Origin: JALZKA01 sp963754045
Lineage (GTDB): Bacteria > Actinomycetota > Thermoleophilia > Solirubrobacterales > 70-9
Length of the DNA: 64,000 bases
Direction of reading: 5' to 3'
Assembly: GCA_963754045.1 (NCBI GenBank)
Contig: CAVWEN010000003.1
Coordinates: 310,001 to 374,000, forward strand
This document shows, in pieces, positions 41,989 to 51,031 of the stretch (its first letter is position 1; each line of letters opens with the position of its first letter). Below the pieces are notes generated by a model. The model had not been told where the DNA came from. It was given only the letters and a program-made list of their open reading frames with translations, and searched no databases. The position numbers were made by a program, and so were the translations under genes.

Positions 41989-43367
41989 GCGGTCGGGCGG
42001 CCGCGACCGGCGCGCGGCGCGCGGCCTTCGAGGTGCTGCGCCGGGTCTTCGAACACGACGCCTGGGCCGACCGGGCGTTCGACGCTGCGGCAGAGCGCCA
42101 TGGGCTCGATCAGCGCGGCCGCGCGCAGGCGCAGTGGCTCGCGTTCGGTTCGGTGCAGAGGCGCGGTACGACCGACGCGGTTGCGGCCGGCCTGACCGGC
42201 CGGACTCTCGCGCGCCTGGACGCCCCGGTGGTGGCGGCGTTGAGGCTGGGGCTGTTCGAGCTGTTCTTTGCCGGCGACGGCGCCGACCACGCGGCCGTCG
42301 ACGGCGCCGTGGAGTTGGCCAAGGGCGGGCTTCGTCGACGCGGCGATGCTCGGGCCCGGGCGGGTGCAGGACTCGTGAACGCGGTGCTCCGCCGTGCGAT
42401 CGGCGAGCGCGACGAGTTGCTGGCCGCGCTCGGCGATGAGCGCCCCGCCGATGCCGCGATCGCCCACTCACTCCCCGACTGGCTCGCTGACATGTGGTGG
42501 GAGGAGCTGGGCGCATCTTCGGCCCGGTCGCTGATGCGGGCGTGCAACGAGCCGCCGGAGACGGCGCTGCGTGTCAACCCGCTGCGCGCGGATCCAACCC
42601 TGGCCAAGGCGCTGATCTCCACCGGCGAGGTTCGCGCCGCGAACGCCGGGGCGCCGACCCCGCTGCGCCCGAGCGAGTGCCTGGTCGCGACCGGCGCTCT
42701 TGGCACGCGGACGCTTGCGGCGCTGGCGGAAGGTGCACTCTTCGCCCAGTCGCGGGGCGCCCAGGCCGTCGTCGAGCTGCTCGGCGTTGGTGAGGGAGAA
42801 AGGGTGCTCGACGTTTGTGCCGGCCCCGGAGTCAAGACCGTCGCCGCCGCCGCGCGCATCGGGGCCAACGGGTCGCTGCGGGCGATCGAGCGCGACCCGG
42901 GTCGCGCTCGCCAGATCGAGGAGCTGTGCGCGCGTGCCGGAGTGGTCGTGGCGGTTCAGGTCGCCGATGCTGCGGAGGGCGGGTTGGGGGAGGGCTACGA
43001 TCGCGTTCTGGTGGATCCGCCCTGCTCCGACCTCGGCACGCTGGCCTCGAGACCGGATGCTCGCTGGCGTAAATCGCCCGGGCTGATCGGCGAGGTCGTT
43101 CCGCTGCAACGGCGCATCCTCGCCAGAGCCGCGAGCGCTCTTCGGCCCGGCGGCACCCTCGTTTACTCGACCTGCACAGTCTCCCGTTGCGAGGGAGAGG
43201 AGGTCGTTGGGGACGGGACCCGTCCTCCGGGCCTGGACCTTGATGACCTCGGTGCCCTGCATCCGCAGCTTGCTTCCTCGCACGACGGGCGCTGTCTGCA
43301 ATTGCGCCCGGACCGCGACGGCACCGACGGCTTCTTCATCGCCAGGATGCGGCGGGTCGCAGGATGA
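41985..43367 (+). CDS. rsmB: RsmB, 16S rRNA m5C methyltransferase
   Basis: RsmB methylates a cytosine (C967 in E. coli numbering) of 16S rRNA. The 460-residue protein has an N-terminal NusB-like RNA-binding domain (residues 1-150) and a C-terminal SAM methyltransferase domain. The latter has VLDVCAGPGVKTVAAAARIG, the catalytic VDPPCSDLGTL and STCTVSRCEGE with the paired cysteines, and DGTDGFFIARM at the end. The ATG overlaps the fmt stop, and its stop overlaps the zinc-ribbon gene. Confidence 0.94.
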   Translation: MSGRAAATGARRAAFEVLRRVFEHDAWADRAFDAAAERHGLDQRGRAQAQWLAFGSVQRRGTTDAVAAGLTGRTLARLDAPVVAALRLGLFELFFAGDGADHAAVDGAVELAKGGLRRRGDARARAGAGLVNAVLRRAIGERDELLAALGDERPADAAIAHSLPDWLADMWWEELGASSARSLMRACNEPPETALRVNPLRADPTLAKALISTGEVRAANAGAPTPLRPSECLVATGALGTRTLAALAEGALFAQSRGAQAVVELLGVGEGERVLDVCAGPGVKTVAAAARIGANGSLRAIERDPGRARQIEELCARAGVVVAVQVADAAEGGLGEGYDRVLVDPPCSDLGTLASRPDARWRKSPGLIGEVVPLQRRILARAASALRPGGTLVYSTCTVSRCEGEEVVGDGTRPPGLDLDDLGALHPQLASSHDGRCLQLRPDRDGTDGFFIARMRRVAG

Positions 43368-43591
43368 GCGAGCGCGAGGTCCTACAGCGGCCGTCGTGCC
43401 CGGGCTGCGGCGAGCCGTGGCTTCGCCCCACCAACCTCCCCGGCCGGTTCCGCTGCGTCAACTGCCTGTTGCGCTACGAGTTGGTCTCGGCGTGCCCGAA
43501 CTGCGGTGAGCACCAGACAATCGTGCGGATGAGCCGTTCCGAGGACATGGTCTGCCAGCATTGCCGCCACTCGATGCTGAGGCCGCTCTGA
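43364..43591 (+). CDS. Small zinc-ribbon protein
   Basis: A 75-residue protein with four CxxC pairs: CPGC, CVNC, CPNC and CQHC, i.e. two zinc ribbons. It begins MSEREVLQRPSCPGCGEPW and has no membrane segment. The ATG overlaps the rsmB stop, and the 3' end overlaps the rpe frame if rpe starts at TTG 43561. Its position in a translation-related operon suggests an RNA- or ribosome-linked role, but this is inference. Confidence 0.82.
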   Translation: MSEREVLQRPSCPGCGEPWLRPTNLPGRFRCVNCLLRYELVSACPNCGEHQTIVRMSRSEDMVCQHCRHSMLRPL

Positions 43592-44283
43592 GCGCAACGA
43601 ACCAAAAATCGCTTCTGTTCGAATCGCGCCGGATCGCGCCGTCGATCCTGGCGGCCGACTTCAGCCGCCTCGGCGAGCAGGTTGACGAGGTGCTCGCGGC
43701 GGGCGCCCGCGTTATCCATGTGGACGTCATGGACGGCCACTTCGTCCCGCCGATCACGATCGGTCCACTGATTGCGTCGTCGATCGCGGACCGCGTCCAC
43801 GATGCGGGCGGAGCGCTCGACGTGCATCTGATGATCGAAAGCCCCGGGGCGCAGGTGGCCGAGTTCGCGAAAGCCGGTGCCGACTGCATCACGATTCACC
43901 AGGAGGCCGATCCGCATGCCCACCGCACCCTCGCCGTGATCCGTGAGGCCGGGTGCCTCGCGGGGCTGGCGATCAACCCCGGCACCGCGGTCGAGGCCGT
44001 TGCAGACGCGGTTCTCCAGGCCGATCTCGTCCTGGCGATGACCGTGAACCCGGGCTGGGGCGGCCAGGGCTTCATCCCCGGCTCGCCGGAGAAGGTCAAG
44101 CGCCTGAAGGCGCTTGTGCCGAAAAACTGTGCGATCGAGGTCGACGGCGGCATCGACGCTCGGACCGCATCCACTGCTGCCGAGGCAGGAGCGAACCTGC
44201 TTGTTGCGGGCTCTGCCGTCTTCGGCGACCCCGATCCCGGCGCGGCATATCGCCGCATCGCCGAAGCCGTCGGCGCTTCCTAG
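43561..44283 (+). CDS. rpe: Ribulose-phosphate 3-epimerase, start uncertain
   Basis: Rpe interconverts ribulose and xylulose 5-phosphate. The 240-residue TIM barrel has RRIAPSILAADFSRLGEQV, HVDVMDGHFVPPITIGP, VHLMIESP, MTVNPGWGGQGF and EVDGGIDA, which hold the metal His/Asp and the phosphate loop. The N-terminus is unclear. TTG 43561 overlaps the zinc-ribbon gene by 31 bases, and the alternatives nearer the core are CTG codons (43588 and one later). The extra 20-odd residues have no homology that I can see. It is in an operon with rsmB. Confidence 0.92.
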   Translation: MPPLDAEAALSATNQKSLLFESRRIAPSILAADFSRLGEQVDEVLAAGARVIHVDVMDGHFVPPITIGPLIASSIADRVHDAGGALDVHLMIESPGAQVAEFAKAGADCITIHQEADPHAHRTLAVIREAGCLAGLAINPGTAVEAVADAVLQADLVLAMTVNPGWGGQGFIPGSPEKVKRLKALVPKNCAIEVDGGIDARTASTAAEAGANLLVAGSAVFGDPDPGAAYRRIAEAVGAS

Positions 44284-46094
44284 CCCGAGGGAGGGGTTCT
44301 GGGGGGCGGGGCGTTCAGTGCGCCCGCGACCTCTTCCCACCACGCCCGCTCCGCGGGGCCCAGGCCCGCCCGGCCCGCCCTGCGGCTGACCCATTCGGCC
44401 AGCTGTTTGCGGCTGCCGACCGCGATCAGCTCGAGCCCAGTCAGGGCGTAGCGGCCGTCGGTCAGGCCGACGAGCGCGCCCGGCGTTTCGCGGCGCACCC
44501 GCAGTCGGGCGGCCACGCGAGCACCCTCGAGCTTCTCGGGCCTGCTTGGGTCGCCGTCGGCGGCCTGGCGCTTTCGCACCGTGAAGACCTGCGGAGCGCC
44601 ACGCAGCGGCAACGGTGGCGGCGGCGGTTCGCCCAGCGGCCCCCGGCGCCAGCGCTCGGTCAGTCCGCGCACTTCGCTGAGCGCCTCCCGCCGTGCGATC
44701 ACATGCACCTCGTCGCCCGCTTCGATCTCCGTCGAGCCACGCGGGGGAATCGCGGCGGCGTTGCGAACGATCAGGTTCACCAGCGCCTCACGGGGGAGCG
44801 CCAGATCGCGCACCAGCGCCCCCGCGGCGGCGTCGTCGGGCTTGACCACGTAGATGAACGACTCGCCACCGAGTCGCCGGACGATGCCGGTTTCCACTAC
44901 CGACGACGGCAGTGCCGGCTCGTCCGTGGTCAAGCCAAGCCGCCTGGCCAATGGCTCGAAGCTCGCGCCCTGGATCAGGGTTGAGGTGACCACCACGAAG
45001 AAGATCGCGTTGAAGATCAGGGCCGAGTCCTCGACTCCCGCGATCACAGGGAACGTCGCCAGCCAGATCGGCACGGCTCCTCGCAGCCCGGCCCAGCCGA
45101 GCATCAGGCGCTCACGCATGGCGAACGGCGAGGCGAGCGTGGCGAGTACGGCGGCGACCGGCCGCGCGATGAACATCAGGGCGGCTGAGAGCAGCAGTCC
45201 CTCCAGGGCGATCTCGCCGAGACTGCTGGGGACGACGAGCAGGCCGAGGAGCGCGAACAGGGAGATCTGCGAAATCCAGCTGAGGCCCTGGTGGAAGGCG
45301 ACGGTTGTCCCGCGGGCCGGGACGCCGTCGTTGCCGAGGATCAGCGCCGCGATGTAGACGCCGACGAAACCGGAGCCGTGTAGCGCCTCGGGAATGCCGT
45401 ACGCGAGTGCCGCGACGGCCAGGGACGCCACGGGGTATAGCCCGGGGCTCGGCAGGTCGACGCCCCGAAACACGGCTCGTGCCGCCATCCCGATCGCAAC
45501 GCCGCACGCCACTCCCAGGGCGAGCTCTCCGAACAGCGGCAGCGCCAGGTCCACCACGCCGTAGTCGGGTAGCTCGATCCACTCGATGAACCCGACTACC
45601 AGCAGCAGGGCGACCGGGTCGTTCAGCCCCGACTCGCCCTCGAGCGAGCGGGCGAGCCTCCGCCGCAGGGTCGAGCCCCGCAATACGGCGAAGATCGCCG
45701 CTGAGTCCGTGGCGGCGATGGCCGAGCCAACGATCAGGCCCTCCAGAAGATCGAGATCGAACAGAAGCGCCGCGGCCCCGCCTGCGAGGAGTGCCGTCAC
45801 CAGCGTGCCGAAGAGCGCCATCGAAACGGCGGTGCCGAGAACGGGGCGGACCTCGCTCCACCCTGCGGTGAGCCCGCCCTCGAACAGGATCAACACGAGG
45901 CCGATCGTTCCCAGCGTCTGGGTCAGCTCGGTGTTGGTGAAGTCGACACCCCCAATGCCCTCGGAACCGGCGAGCATCCCCAGTCCGAGGAAGAGCAGCA
46001 GGCCGGGAACCTTTACCCGGTCGGCCACCTTGGCCGCGGCCAGGCCGGCGGCCATCAGCAGACCCGCGATGAGGATCAGCTCAGCGTCTTTCAT
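44280..46094 (-). CDS. K+/H+ antiporter, NhaP2/CvrA type
   Basis: A CPA1-family antiporter of 604 residues. The membrane domain (residues 1-400, about 12 helices) has LLFLGLGMLAGSEGIGGVDF, LILFEGGL, the ion-site AATDSAAIFAVL, and GESGLNDPVALLLV. A TrkA-C (RCK_C) regulatory domain follows at about 410-490 (GGESFIYVVKPDDAAAGALVRDL). The remaining ~110 residues are Pro- and Arg-rich with no recognised domain. The NhaP2-type layout supports K+/H+ exchange, but ion choice cannot be read directly. Its start is 12 bases after the flippase stop, so they are one unit. Confidence 0.88.
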   Translation of the reverse strand: MKDAELILIAGLLMAAGLAAAKVADRVKVPGLLLFLGLGMLAGSEGIGGVDFTNTELTQTLGTIGLVLILFEGGLTAGWSEVRPVLGTAVSMALFGTLVTALLAGGAAALLFDLDLLEGLIVGSAIAATDSAAIFAVLRGSTLRRRLARSLEGESGLNDPVALLLVVGFIEWIELPDYGVVDLALPLFGELALGVACGVAIGMAARAVFRGVDLPSPGLYPVASLAVAALAYGIPEALHGSGFVGVYIAALILGNDGVPARGTTVAFHQGLSWISQISLFALLGLLVVPSSLGEIALEGLLLSAALMFIARPVAAVLATLASPFAMRERLMLGWAGLRGAVPIWLATFPVIAGVEDSALIFNAIFFVVVTSTLIQGASFEPLARRLGLTTDEPALPSSVVETGIVRRLGGESFIYVVKPDDAAAGALVRDLALPREALVNLIVRNAAAIPPRGSTEIEAGDEVHVIARREALSEVRGLTERWRRGPLGEPPPPPLPLRGAPQVFTVRKRQAADGDPSRPEKLEGARVAARLRVRRETPGALVGLTDGRYALTGLELIAVGSRKQLAEWVSRRAGRAGLGPAERAWWEEVAGALNAPPPRTPPSG

Positions 46095-46106
46095 CGGCGC
46101 GTACCG

Positions 46107-47471
46107 CTACCCGACCTCATCCGCACTTGCCAGCCTCGCTTCGATCTCCTCGGGGCTGTCGGGCTCGATCGCACCCTCGCCCGTAGCGCCTGCGTACACG
46201 CGCGCGAGCAGGGTGGCGAGCAGTCCGGCCATCGCGGTGAAGCCGACCTCGACGCGGCGAACCTCGTCACCGACGACCGGCAGCAGGCACCAAACGAGGA
46301 ACAGGCCCGCGACGAGGGCCCAGCACCTAGCCGCGCTTGCCGCTGCACCTCGGGCCAGGGCCGCCTGGTTGAGGGTCGTGGCGCTCAGGTAGAGACCCAT
46401 TCCCACGGCCACGATCATCAGGCCGAGCCGGTCGTACTCGAACCCGGCGCCGAACGCGACCTGCATCGCGCTCGGGCCAACCGCGGTCAGCCCGGCAAGG
46501 ACGAGAACGGTGAATGCGGCCACTGCCGTCAGCGTGGAGCGGATCGAGCTGTGGAACTCGCGCTCGCCGCGCTCGCCGCCGAATCGCAATCTCGTGAGGT
46601 GCGGGAGCAGGCTGATCGCAACCCCCTGGAAGACCAGCACGGGTGCGCGAACCACCATCAACATGTTGAAGGCGAACCCGGCGGCTGCGGCGTCATCAAA
46701 CGCGTTGATCAGCAGCGGCCCTGCATTTAGCAGGGCCTGCTCGCCCAGCATCACCACCAGCACCGCCGCCGCAAAGCTGCCGCCGTGGCTCGCGCTGACC
46801 CGCTCCTCATCGCGCATTGCAACGGCGGGAGCCGGCGCGCTGCGGCGCAGCACCAACAGCACGGCTGGCACAATCGCGACCGTGGTGAGCGGGGCTGCGG
46901 CAACCCCGAGGGCAATCGTCGCCTGCCCGCCGGCTGCGCCCACGGCGACTGCCAGTGCGAACCCGGTCCGAGCCCCGGCCTCTGCGATCAGGATCCCGGC
47001 GAGCAGCCCGAAGCGCCGATTGCCCGCAAGCGTGCCGCGTAGGTAGAAGCTCACGCCGAAGGTCGCGACGGAGGCGACCAGCACCCAATAGAGGGTCTCA
47101 TCGCCTCGCAGCAGCTCGCCCTCGATCTGGTCGCGCAACAACACGAATGCGGCCGTGATCGTGGCGGCCATGCCGAGCTGGAGTGCGGCGGCCATACGCA
47201 TGCCCTGCGCCACGTCCTCGCCGTGCGCCCGGCGCTCGGCGATCGTTCGCGAGAGCAGCTGCTCGACCGGGCGGTAGGCCACCGAGATGGTCACGAAAAC
47301 GGCCGACCACAGCACGACGATCTCGCCGTACTCCGTTGCACCGAGGTTGTGCGAGGCGAGCGAGAAGAAGAGGTATGTGAGCAGGCCCGCCGCTCCGATC
47401 CCGGCCGAGAGCATGGAGGCCGAGCGCCCGAAGCGCCCCGCATCGTTGCTGTCAGGGATGTCCGGGGCCAT
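46107..47471 (-). CDS. MATE/Wzx-like polysaccharide flippase family protein
   Basis: A 454-residue integral membrane protein with about 12-14 helices, resembling polysaccharide biosynthesis export proteins (Wzx/MVF superfamily). Its N-terminal GAAGLLTYLFFSLASHNLGATEYGEI with a conserved Ala-Thr-Glu-Tyr-Gly turn is the family signature. The substrate is unknown, and no glycosyltransferases are nearby. I start at ATG 47471 after a -10 element rather than at 47501. It precedes the antiporter gene. Confidence 0.85.
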   Translation of the reverse strand: MAPDIPDSNDAGRFGRSASMLSAGIGAAGLLTYLFFSLASHNLGATEYGEIVVLWSAVFVTISVAYRPVEQLLSRTIAERRAHGEDVAQGMRMAAALQLGMAATITAAFVLLRDQIEGELLRGDETLYWVLVASVATFGVSFYLRGTLAGNRRFGLLAGILIAEAGARTGFALAVAVGAAGGQATIALGVAAAPLTTVAIVPAVLLVLRRSAPAPAVAMRDEERVSASHGGSFAAAVLVVMLGEQALLNAGPLLINAFDDAAAAGFAFNMLMVVRAPVLVFQGVAISLLPHLTRLRFGGERGEREFHSSIRSTLTAVAAFTVLVLAGLTAVGPSAMQVAFGAGFEYDRLGLMIVAVGMGLYLSATTLNQAALARGAAASAARCWALVAGLFLVWCLLPVVGDEVRRVEVGFTAMAGLLATLLARVYAGATGEGAIEPDSPEEIEARLASADEVG

Positions 47472-47479
47472 CGCCGCGC

Positions 47480-47485
47480 ACGGTA
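47480..47485 (-). promoter_or_regulatory. -10 element TACCGT, leaderless start of the flippase gene
   Basis: TACCGT on the minus strand ends eight bases before ATG 47471. Confidence 0.43.
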
Positions 47486-47495
47486 TCGGCCCGCC

Positions 47496-47501
47496 TACCA
47501 T
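47496..47501 (+). promoter_or_regulatory. -10 element TACCAT, leaderless start of ribD
   Basis: TACCAT ends eight bases before the ribD ATG. The whole gap to the divergent flippase is 38 bases, leaving no space for an FMN riboswitch. Confidence 0.45.
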
Positions 47502-47509
47502 TCACCGCC

Positions 47510-48634
47510 ATGCCCACGATTGCCACCGAGCGGGATCGGGCGTTGCTTGCCAGAGCCGTCGAGCTGGCCGAACGCGGCCGAGGAGCGACCGGCCCAAATC
47601 CCCTCGTGGGCGCCGTTATCGCGCGCGGCGGCGAGGTGATCGGCGAGGGGTGGCACGCCGCGGTCGGCGAGCTCCACGCCGAGCGGGCCGCGCTGGCCGA
47701 CTGCGCCGCCCGCGGCAACGACCCCGCGGGCGCCGACGTGTACGTCACGCTCGAGCCCTGCGCACACCACGGCCGCCAGCCGCCCTGCACCGAGGCGCTG
47801 CTGGATGCGGGCGTGGCGCGCGTTCTCTACGCGGCCGACGACCCATCCGACAAGGCAAGCGGTCGCGGCCCGGGAATTCTCCGCGACGGCGGTATCGACG
47901 TGGCCGCAGCGGACGGACCCGAGGCCACCGCGGCGCGGCTCCAAAACCAGGCGTTTCGCAAGCACGCCCGCACCGGCAGGCCACTGGTGATCCACAAGTC
48001 CGCGCTCAGCCTCGACGGCCGCACGGCGACGGCGTCGGGGGACTCGAAATGGATCTCCGGCGCAAGCAGCCGCGGGCTGGTCCATCGCTGGCGTGCGGAA
48101 GCCGATGCGGTTGTTGTGGGGATCGGAACGGCGCTGGCCGACGACCCGCTTCTGACCGCCCGAGACGTAGGGGCGACGCGACAGCCGACCCGAGTCGTCT
48201 TCGACTCCGACGCGCGCTTGCCACTGGACTCGAAGTTGGTCGCGAGCCTTGGTGAGGCGCCACTGCTGGTTGTCGCGGCGCAGGATGCGCCCGCAGCGCG
48301 TCTCGAGGCCCTGCGGGAGGCCGGCTGCGAGACCCTGCTCGCGAGCGGATCCGGACCGGAGCGCGTGGCGGCCGGCCTGGCCGAGCTCGGACGGCGCGAG
48401 ATGACCTCCGTGCTGCTCGAGGGCGGCGCGGGGCTCGCTGGTTCGTTCGCCCGGGCGGGCGAGACCGACCAGATGCGGCTCTTCATCGCCCCGATCCTGC
48501 TCGGCGGAGACGGGCGTCCGTTGCTGACCGGGACCGGCGCGGGCCCGGTGGCCGAGGCGCAGCGCGCGCTCGCGATGGACTGGGAGCGATCGGGCGACGA
48601 CCTGCTGCTCAAAGCTCGTCTGCGGGAGTGGTGA
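47510..48634 (+). CDS. ribD: RibD, riboflavin deaminase/reductase
   Basis: RibD performs two steps of riboflavin synthesis. The N-terminal deaminase has the zinc site HAAVGELHAERAAL and PCAHHGRQPPC. The C-terminal reductase (from about residue 155) includes VIHKSALSLDGRTA, SKWISGASSRGLVHRWRAEADAV and LLEGGAGLAGSF. The 374-residue length is normal. The stop overlaps ribE. Confidence 0.95.
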   Translation: MPTIATERDRALLARAVELAERGRGATGPNPLVGAVIARGGEVIGEGWHAAVGELHAERAALADCAARGNDPAGADVYVTLEPCAHHGRQPPCTEALLDAGVARVLYAADDPSDKASGRGPGILRDGGIDVAAADGPEATAARLQNQAFRKHARTGRPLVIHKSALSLDGRTATASGDSKWISGASSRGLVHRWRAEADAVVVGIGTALADDPLLTARDVGATRQPTRVVFDSDARLPLDSKLVASLGEAPLLVVAAQDAPAARLEALREAGCETLLASGSGPERVAAGLAELGRREMTSVLLEGGAGLAGSFARAGETDQMRLFIAPILLGGDGRPLLTGTGAGPVAEAQRALAMDWERSGDDLLLKARLREW

Positions 48635-49230
48635 TGTTCACCGGTCTGGTCAGGGCGATCGGCAACGTCGCGGTGGTTGATCGCGGCGATGATGGCGCGA
48701 CCCTTCGCATCTCCGCGCCGCTGGCGGTCGAGCTGGCCGACGGCGATTCCGTGGCCGTGGACGGAGTCTGTCTGACCGCGACCGAGGTGACCGAGCGCGG
48801 GTTCGCCGCCCAGGTCATGAACCAGACGCTCGGCCTCACCACGCTCGGTGGGCTCGGGACCGGAGCCCGCGTGAACCTCGAGCCGGCGCTAAGGGCCGGC
48901 GACGCGATGGGTGGGCACATCGTTCAGGGCCACGTCGACGGGATCGGCGAGGTCGCCGCGATCGCCGAAGACGGGTTCGCCCGGCGGATCGCCGTGAGCC
49001 TGCCGGCCGAGCTCCGCCGCTATGTGGTCGAGCACGGGTCGGTGACGCTGAACGGAACGAGCCTGACCGTCGCTGCGCTGACCGACACTGGATTCGAGGT
49101 TTCCCTGATCCCGGAGACGCTCGCCCGAACCAATCTCGGGGACCGAGCGCTGGGCGAGGCCGTCAACGTCGAGGTCGATGTGATCGCACGGTACGTCGAG
49201 CGCCTCGTACGATTCAAGTCGGATGACTGA
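48634..49230 (+). CDS. ribE: Riboflavin synthase (alpha subunit)
   Basis: RibE dismutates two lumazines to riboflavin. The 198-residue protein is two lumazine-binding repeats: residues 1-95 beginning MFTGLV and residues 98-195 with MGGHIVQGHVDGIGEVA. The conserved DGVCLTATEV and GTSLTVAAL turns appear once in each. The ATG overlaps the ribD stop. A GTG two codons upstream is less likely. Confidence 0.95.
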   Translation: MFTGLVRAIGNVAVVDRGDDGATLRISAPLAVELADGDSVAVDGVCLTATEVTERGFAAQVMNQTLGLTTLGGLGTGARVNLEPALRAGDAMGGHIVQGHVDGIGEVAAIAEDGFARRIAVSLPAELRRYVVEHGSVTLNGTSLTVAALTDTGFEVSLIPETLARTNLGDRALGEAVNVEVDVIARYVERLVRFKSDD

Positions 49231-50572
49231 CCGGCTCGAAACCAACCCCACCAGCCCCGGACGCGAAGCGGAGGAGCCGGCGGGCGGCGGTGATGGGTCG
49301 CACGGCAGCTTTTCGTCGATCGAGGAAGCGCTCGACGACATTCGCAGCGGCCGCATGATCGTGGTCTGCGACGGCGAGGACCGCGAGAACGAGGGCGACC
49401 TGGTGCTCGCGGCGCAGTTCGCCACCCCTCAGCAGGTGAACTTCATGGCCAAGCACGCACGCGGCCTGATCTGCCTGGCACTCACCCCGCAGCGTTGTGA
49501 TGAGCTTGGCCTGCCACTGATGGCGGCCAAGAACGAGGCGCCGCTGGAGACCGCCTTCACGGTGTCGGTTGAGGCTGCCGAAGGTGTCACCACCGGCATC
49601 TCCGCTCACGATCGAGCACGCACGATCCAGGTGGCGATCGATCCGCACTCGGGCCCTGACGACCTCGTCCAGCCCGGTCACGTCTTCCCGCTGAAGTCGA
49701 AGCCCGGCGGGGTGCTCGAGCGCACCGGGCACACCGAGGCCTCGGTTGATTTCGCCCGCCTCGCTGGCCTGATCCCGGCCGGCGTGATCTGCGAGATCAT
49801 GAACGAGGACGGCACGATGGCCCGTGTTCCCGACCTGGTTCCCTACTGCCAGGAGCACGGCCTGAAGATGGTCACGGTGGCCGACCTGATTGCCTACCGG
49901 CGCCAGACCGAGCGGTTGGTCGAGCGCGTCGTCTCGACCAAGCTGCCGACCGCCTTTGGCGAGTTCACGGCGGTTGGGTATCGGGCCCTGCTCGACGACA
50001 AGCACCACGTTGCGATGGTCAAAGGGGATGTTTCGGGCAAGGACGACATCCTCGTGCGGGTCCACTCGGAGTGTCTGACCGGCGACGTCTTCCACTCGCT
50101 GCGGTGTGACTGCGGCGATCAGCTCGCCTCGGCACTGGCGATGATCGAGCGCGAGGGGCGGGGCGTATTGCTCTACCTCAGCCAGGAGGGCCGCGGGATC
50201 GGGCTGCTGAATAAATTGCGCGCATACAAGCTGCAGGAGGACGGGTTGGACACCGTCGATGCGAACGTCGCCCTGGGCCTGCCCGCCGACCTCCGCGACT
50301 ACGGCATCGGGGCTCAGATCCTCGGCGATCTCGGTCTCACTTCGATCCGCATCCTCACCAACAATCCGAAGAAGATCATCGGGTTGGAGGGCTACGGCCT
50401 CTCGGTCAGCGCGCAGGTCGCGATCGAGACGGTGCCGAACCCGCATAACGAGGACTACTTGCGCGCCAAGCGCGACAAGATGGGCCACGTGCTCCACCAC
50501 CAGGGACTCGCGCTCGACGACGAGATGATCGCCGAAGAGCACAAGCGCGACGCCGAGGAGCCCGGTGGCTGA
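49223..50572 (+). CDS. ribBA: RibBA, DHBP synthase / GTP cyclohydrolase II
   Basis: This bifunctional enzyme makes both riboflavin precursors. Residues about 25-225 are DHBP synthase (MIVVCDGEDRENEGDLVLAAQ, and GISAHDRARTIQ). Residues about 230-430 are GTP cyclohydrolase II with zinc cysteines in CLTGDVFHSLRCDCGDQL, and YLSQEGRGIGLLNKLRAYKLQ. About 25 residues of flexible N-terminal sequence precede the core. Both catalytic halves look intact. Confidence 0.96.
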   Translation: MTDRLETNPTSPGREAEEPAGGGDGSHGSFSSIEEALDDIRSGRMIVVCDGEDRENEGDLVLAAQFATPQQVNFMAKHARGLICLALTPQRCDELGLPLMAAKNEAPLETAFTVSVEAAEGVTTGISAHDRARTIQVAIDPHSGPDDLVQPGHVFPLKSKPGGVLERTGHTEASVDFARLAGLIPAGVICEIMNEDGTMARVPDLVPYCQEHGLKMVTVADLIAYRRQTERLVERVVSTKLPTAFGEFTAVGYRALLDDKHHVAMVKGDVSGKDDILVRVHSECLTGDVFHSLRCDCGDQLASALAMIEREGRGVLLYLSQEGRGIGLLNKLRAYKLQEDGLDTVDANVALGLPADLRDYGIGAQILGDLGLTSIRILTNNPKKIIGLEGYGLSVSAQVAIETVPNPHNEDYLRAKRDKMGHVLHHQGLALDDEMIAEEHKRDAEEPGG

Positions 50573-51014
50573 CGGCGAGTACGCGATCTGCGTGGCGACT
50601 TTCTACGAGGAGCTCGCGGAACGAATGGTGAGCGGCGCGATCGAAGGGTTCAACGAGGGCGGCGTGAGTCCGGCCTCGGTGCAGACCTTCGAGGTGCCTG
50701 GCGCTTTCGAGCTGCCGTTCGCTGCAAAGACCTGCGCCGAGAGCGGCCGGTTCGCGGGGGTGGCCTGCCTCGGCGTGGTGATCCGAGGTGAGACCGACCA
50801 CTACGACTTCGTCTGTGCCGAAACCGCGCGTGGGATCATGGCGGTGCAGCTCGAGACGGGCGTCCCCTGTGCCTTCGGCGTGATCACCTGCGACACCCGC
50901 GAGCAGGCGGAGGCCCGTGCCGACGGCTCCAAGCGCGACCAGGGCCGCCATGCGGCACAGGCCGTGGTGACGACCGCTGCCCTTGCGGCCGCTCTGCACT
51001 CAGCCGGGGCTTAG
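50565..51014 (+). CDS. ribH: RibH, lumazine synthase
   Basis: RibH makes 6,7-dimethyl-8-ribityllumazine, usually as a 60-subunit shell. The 149-residue protein has FYEELAERMVSGAIEGF, VPGAFELPFAAKT, the GVVIRGETDHYDFVCAETARGIM core with the catalytic His, and PCAFGVITCDTREQA. The GTG start overlaps the ribBA end. It completes ribD-ribE-ribBA-ribH. Confidence 0.95.
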   Translation: MADGEYAICVATFYEELAERMVSGAIEGFNEGGVSPASVQTFEVPGAFELPFAAKTCAESGRFAGVACLGVVIRGETDHYDFVCAETARGIMAVQLETGVPCAFGVITCDTREQAEARADGSKRDQGRHAAQAVVTTAALAAALHSAGA

Positions 51015-51015
51015 C

Positions 51016-51021
51016 TACCCT
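51016..51021 (+). promoter_or_regulatory. -10 element TACCCT upstream of rpmB
   Basis: TACCCT ends ten bases before the rpmB ATG, the same hexamer and spacing as before rpmF. Confidence 0.43.
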
Positions 51022-51031
51022 TCCGCGTCGC

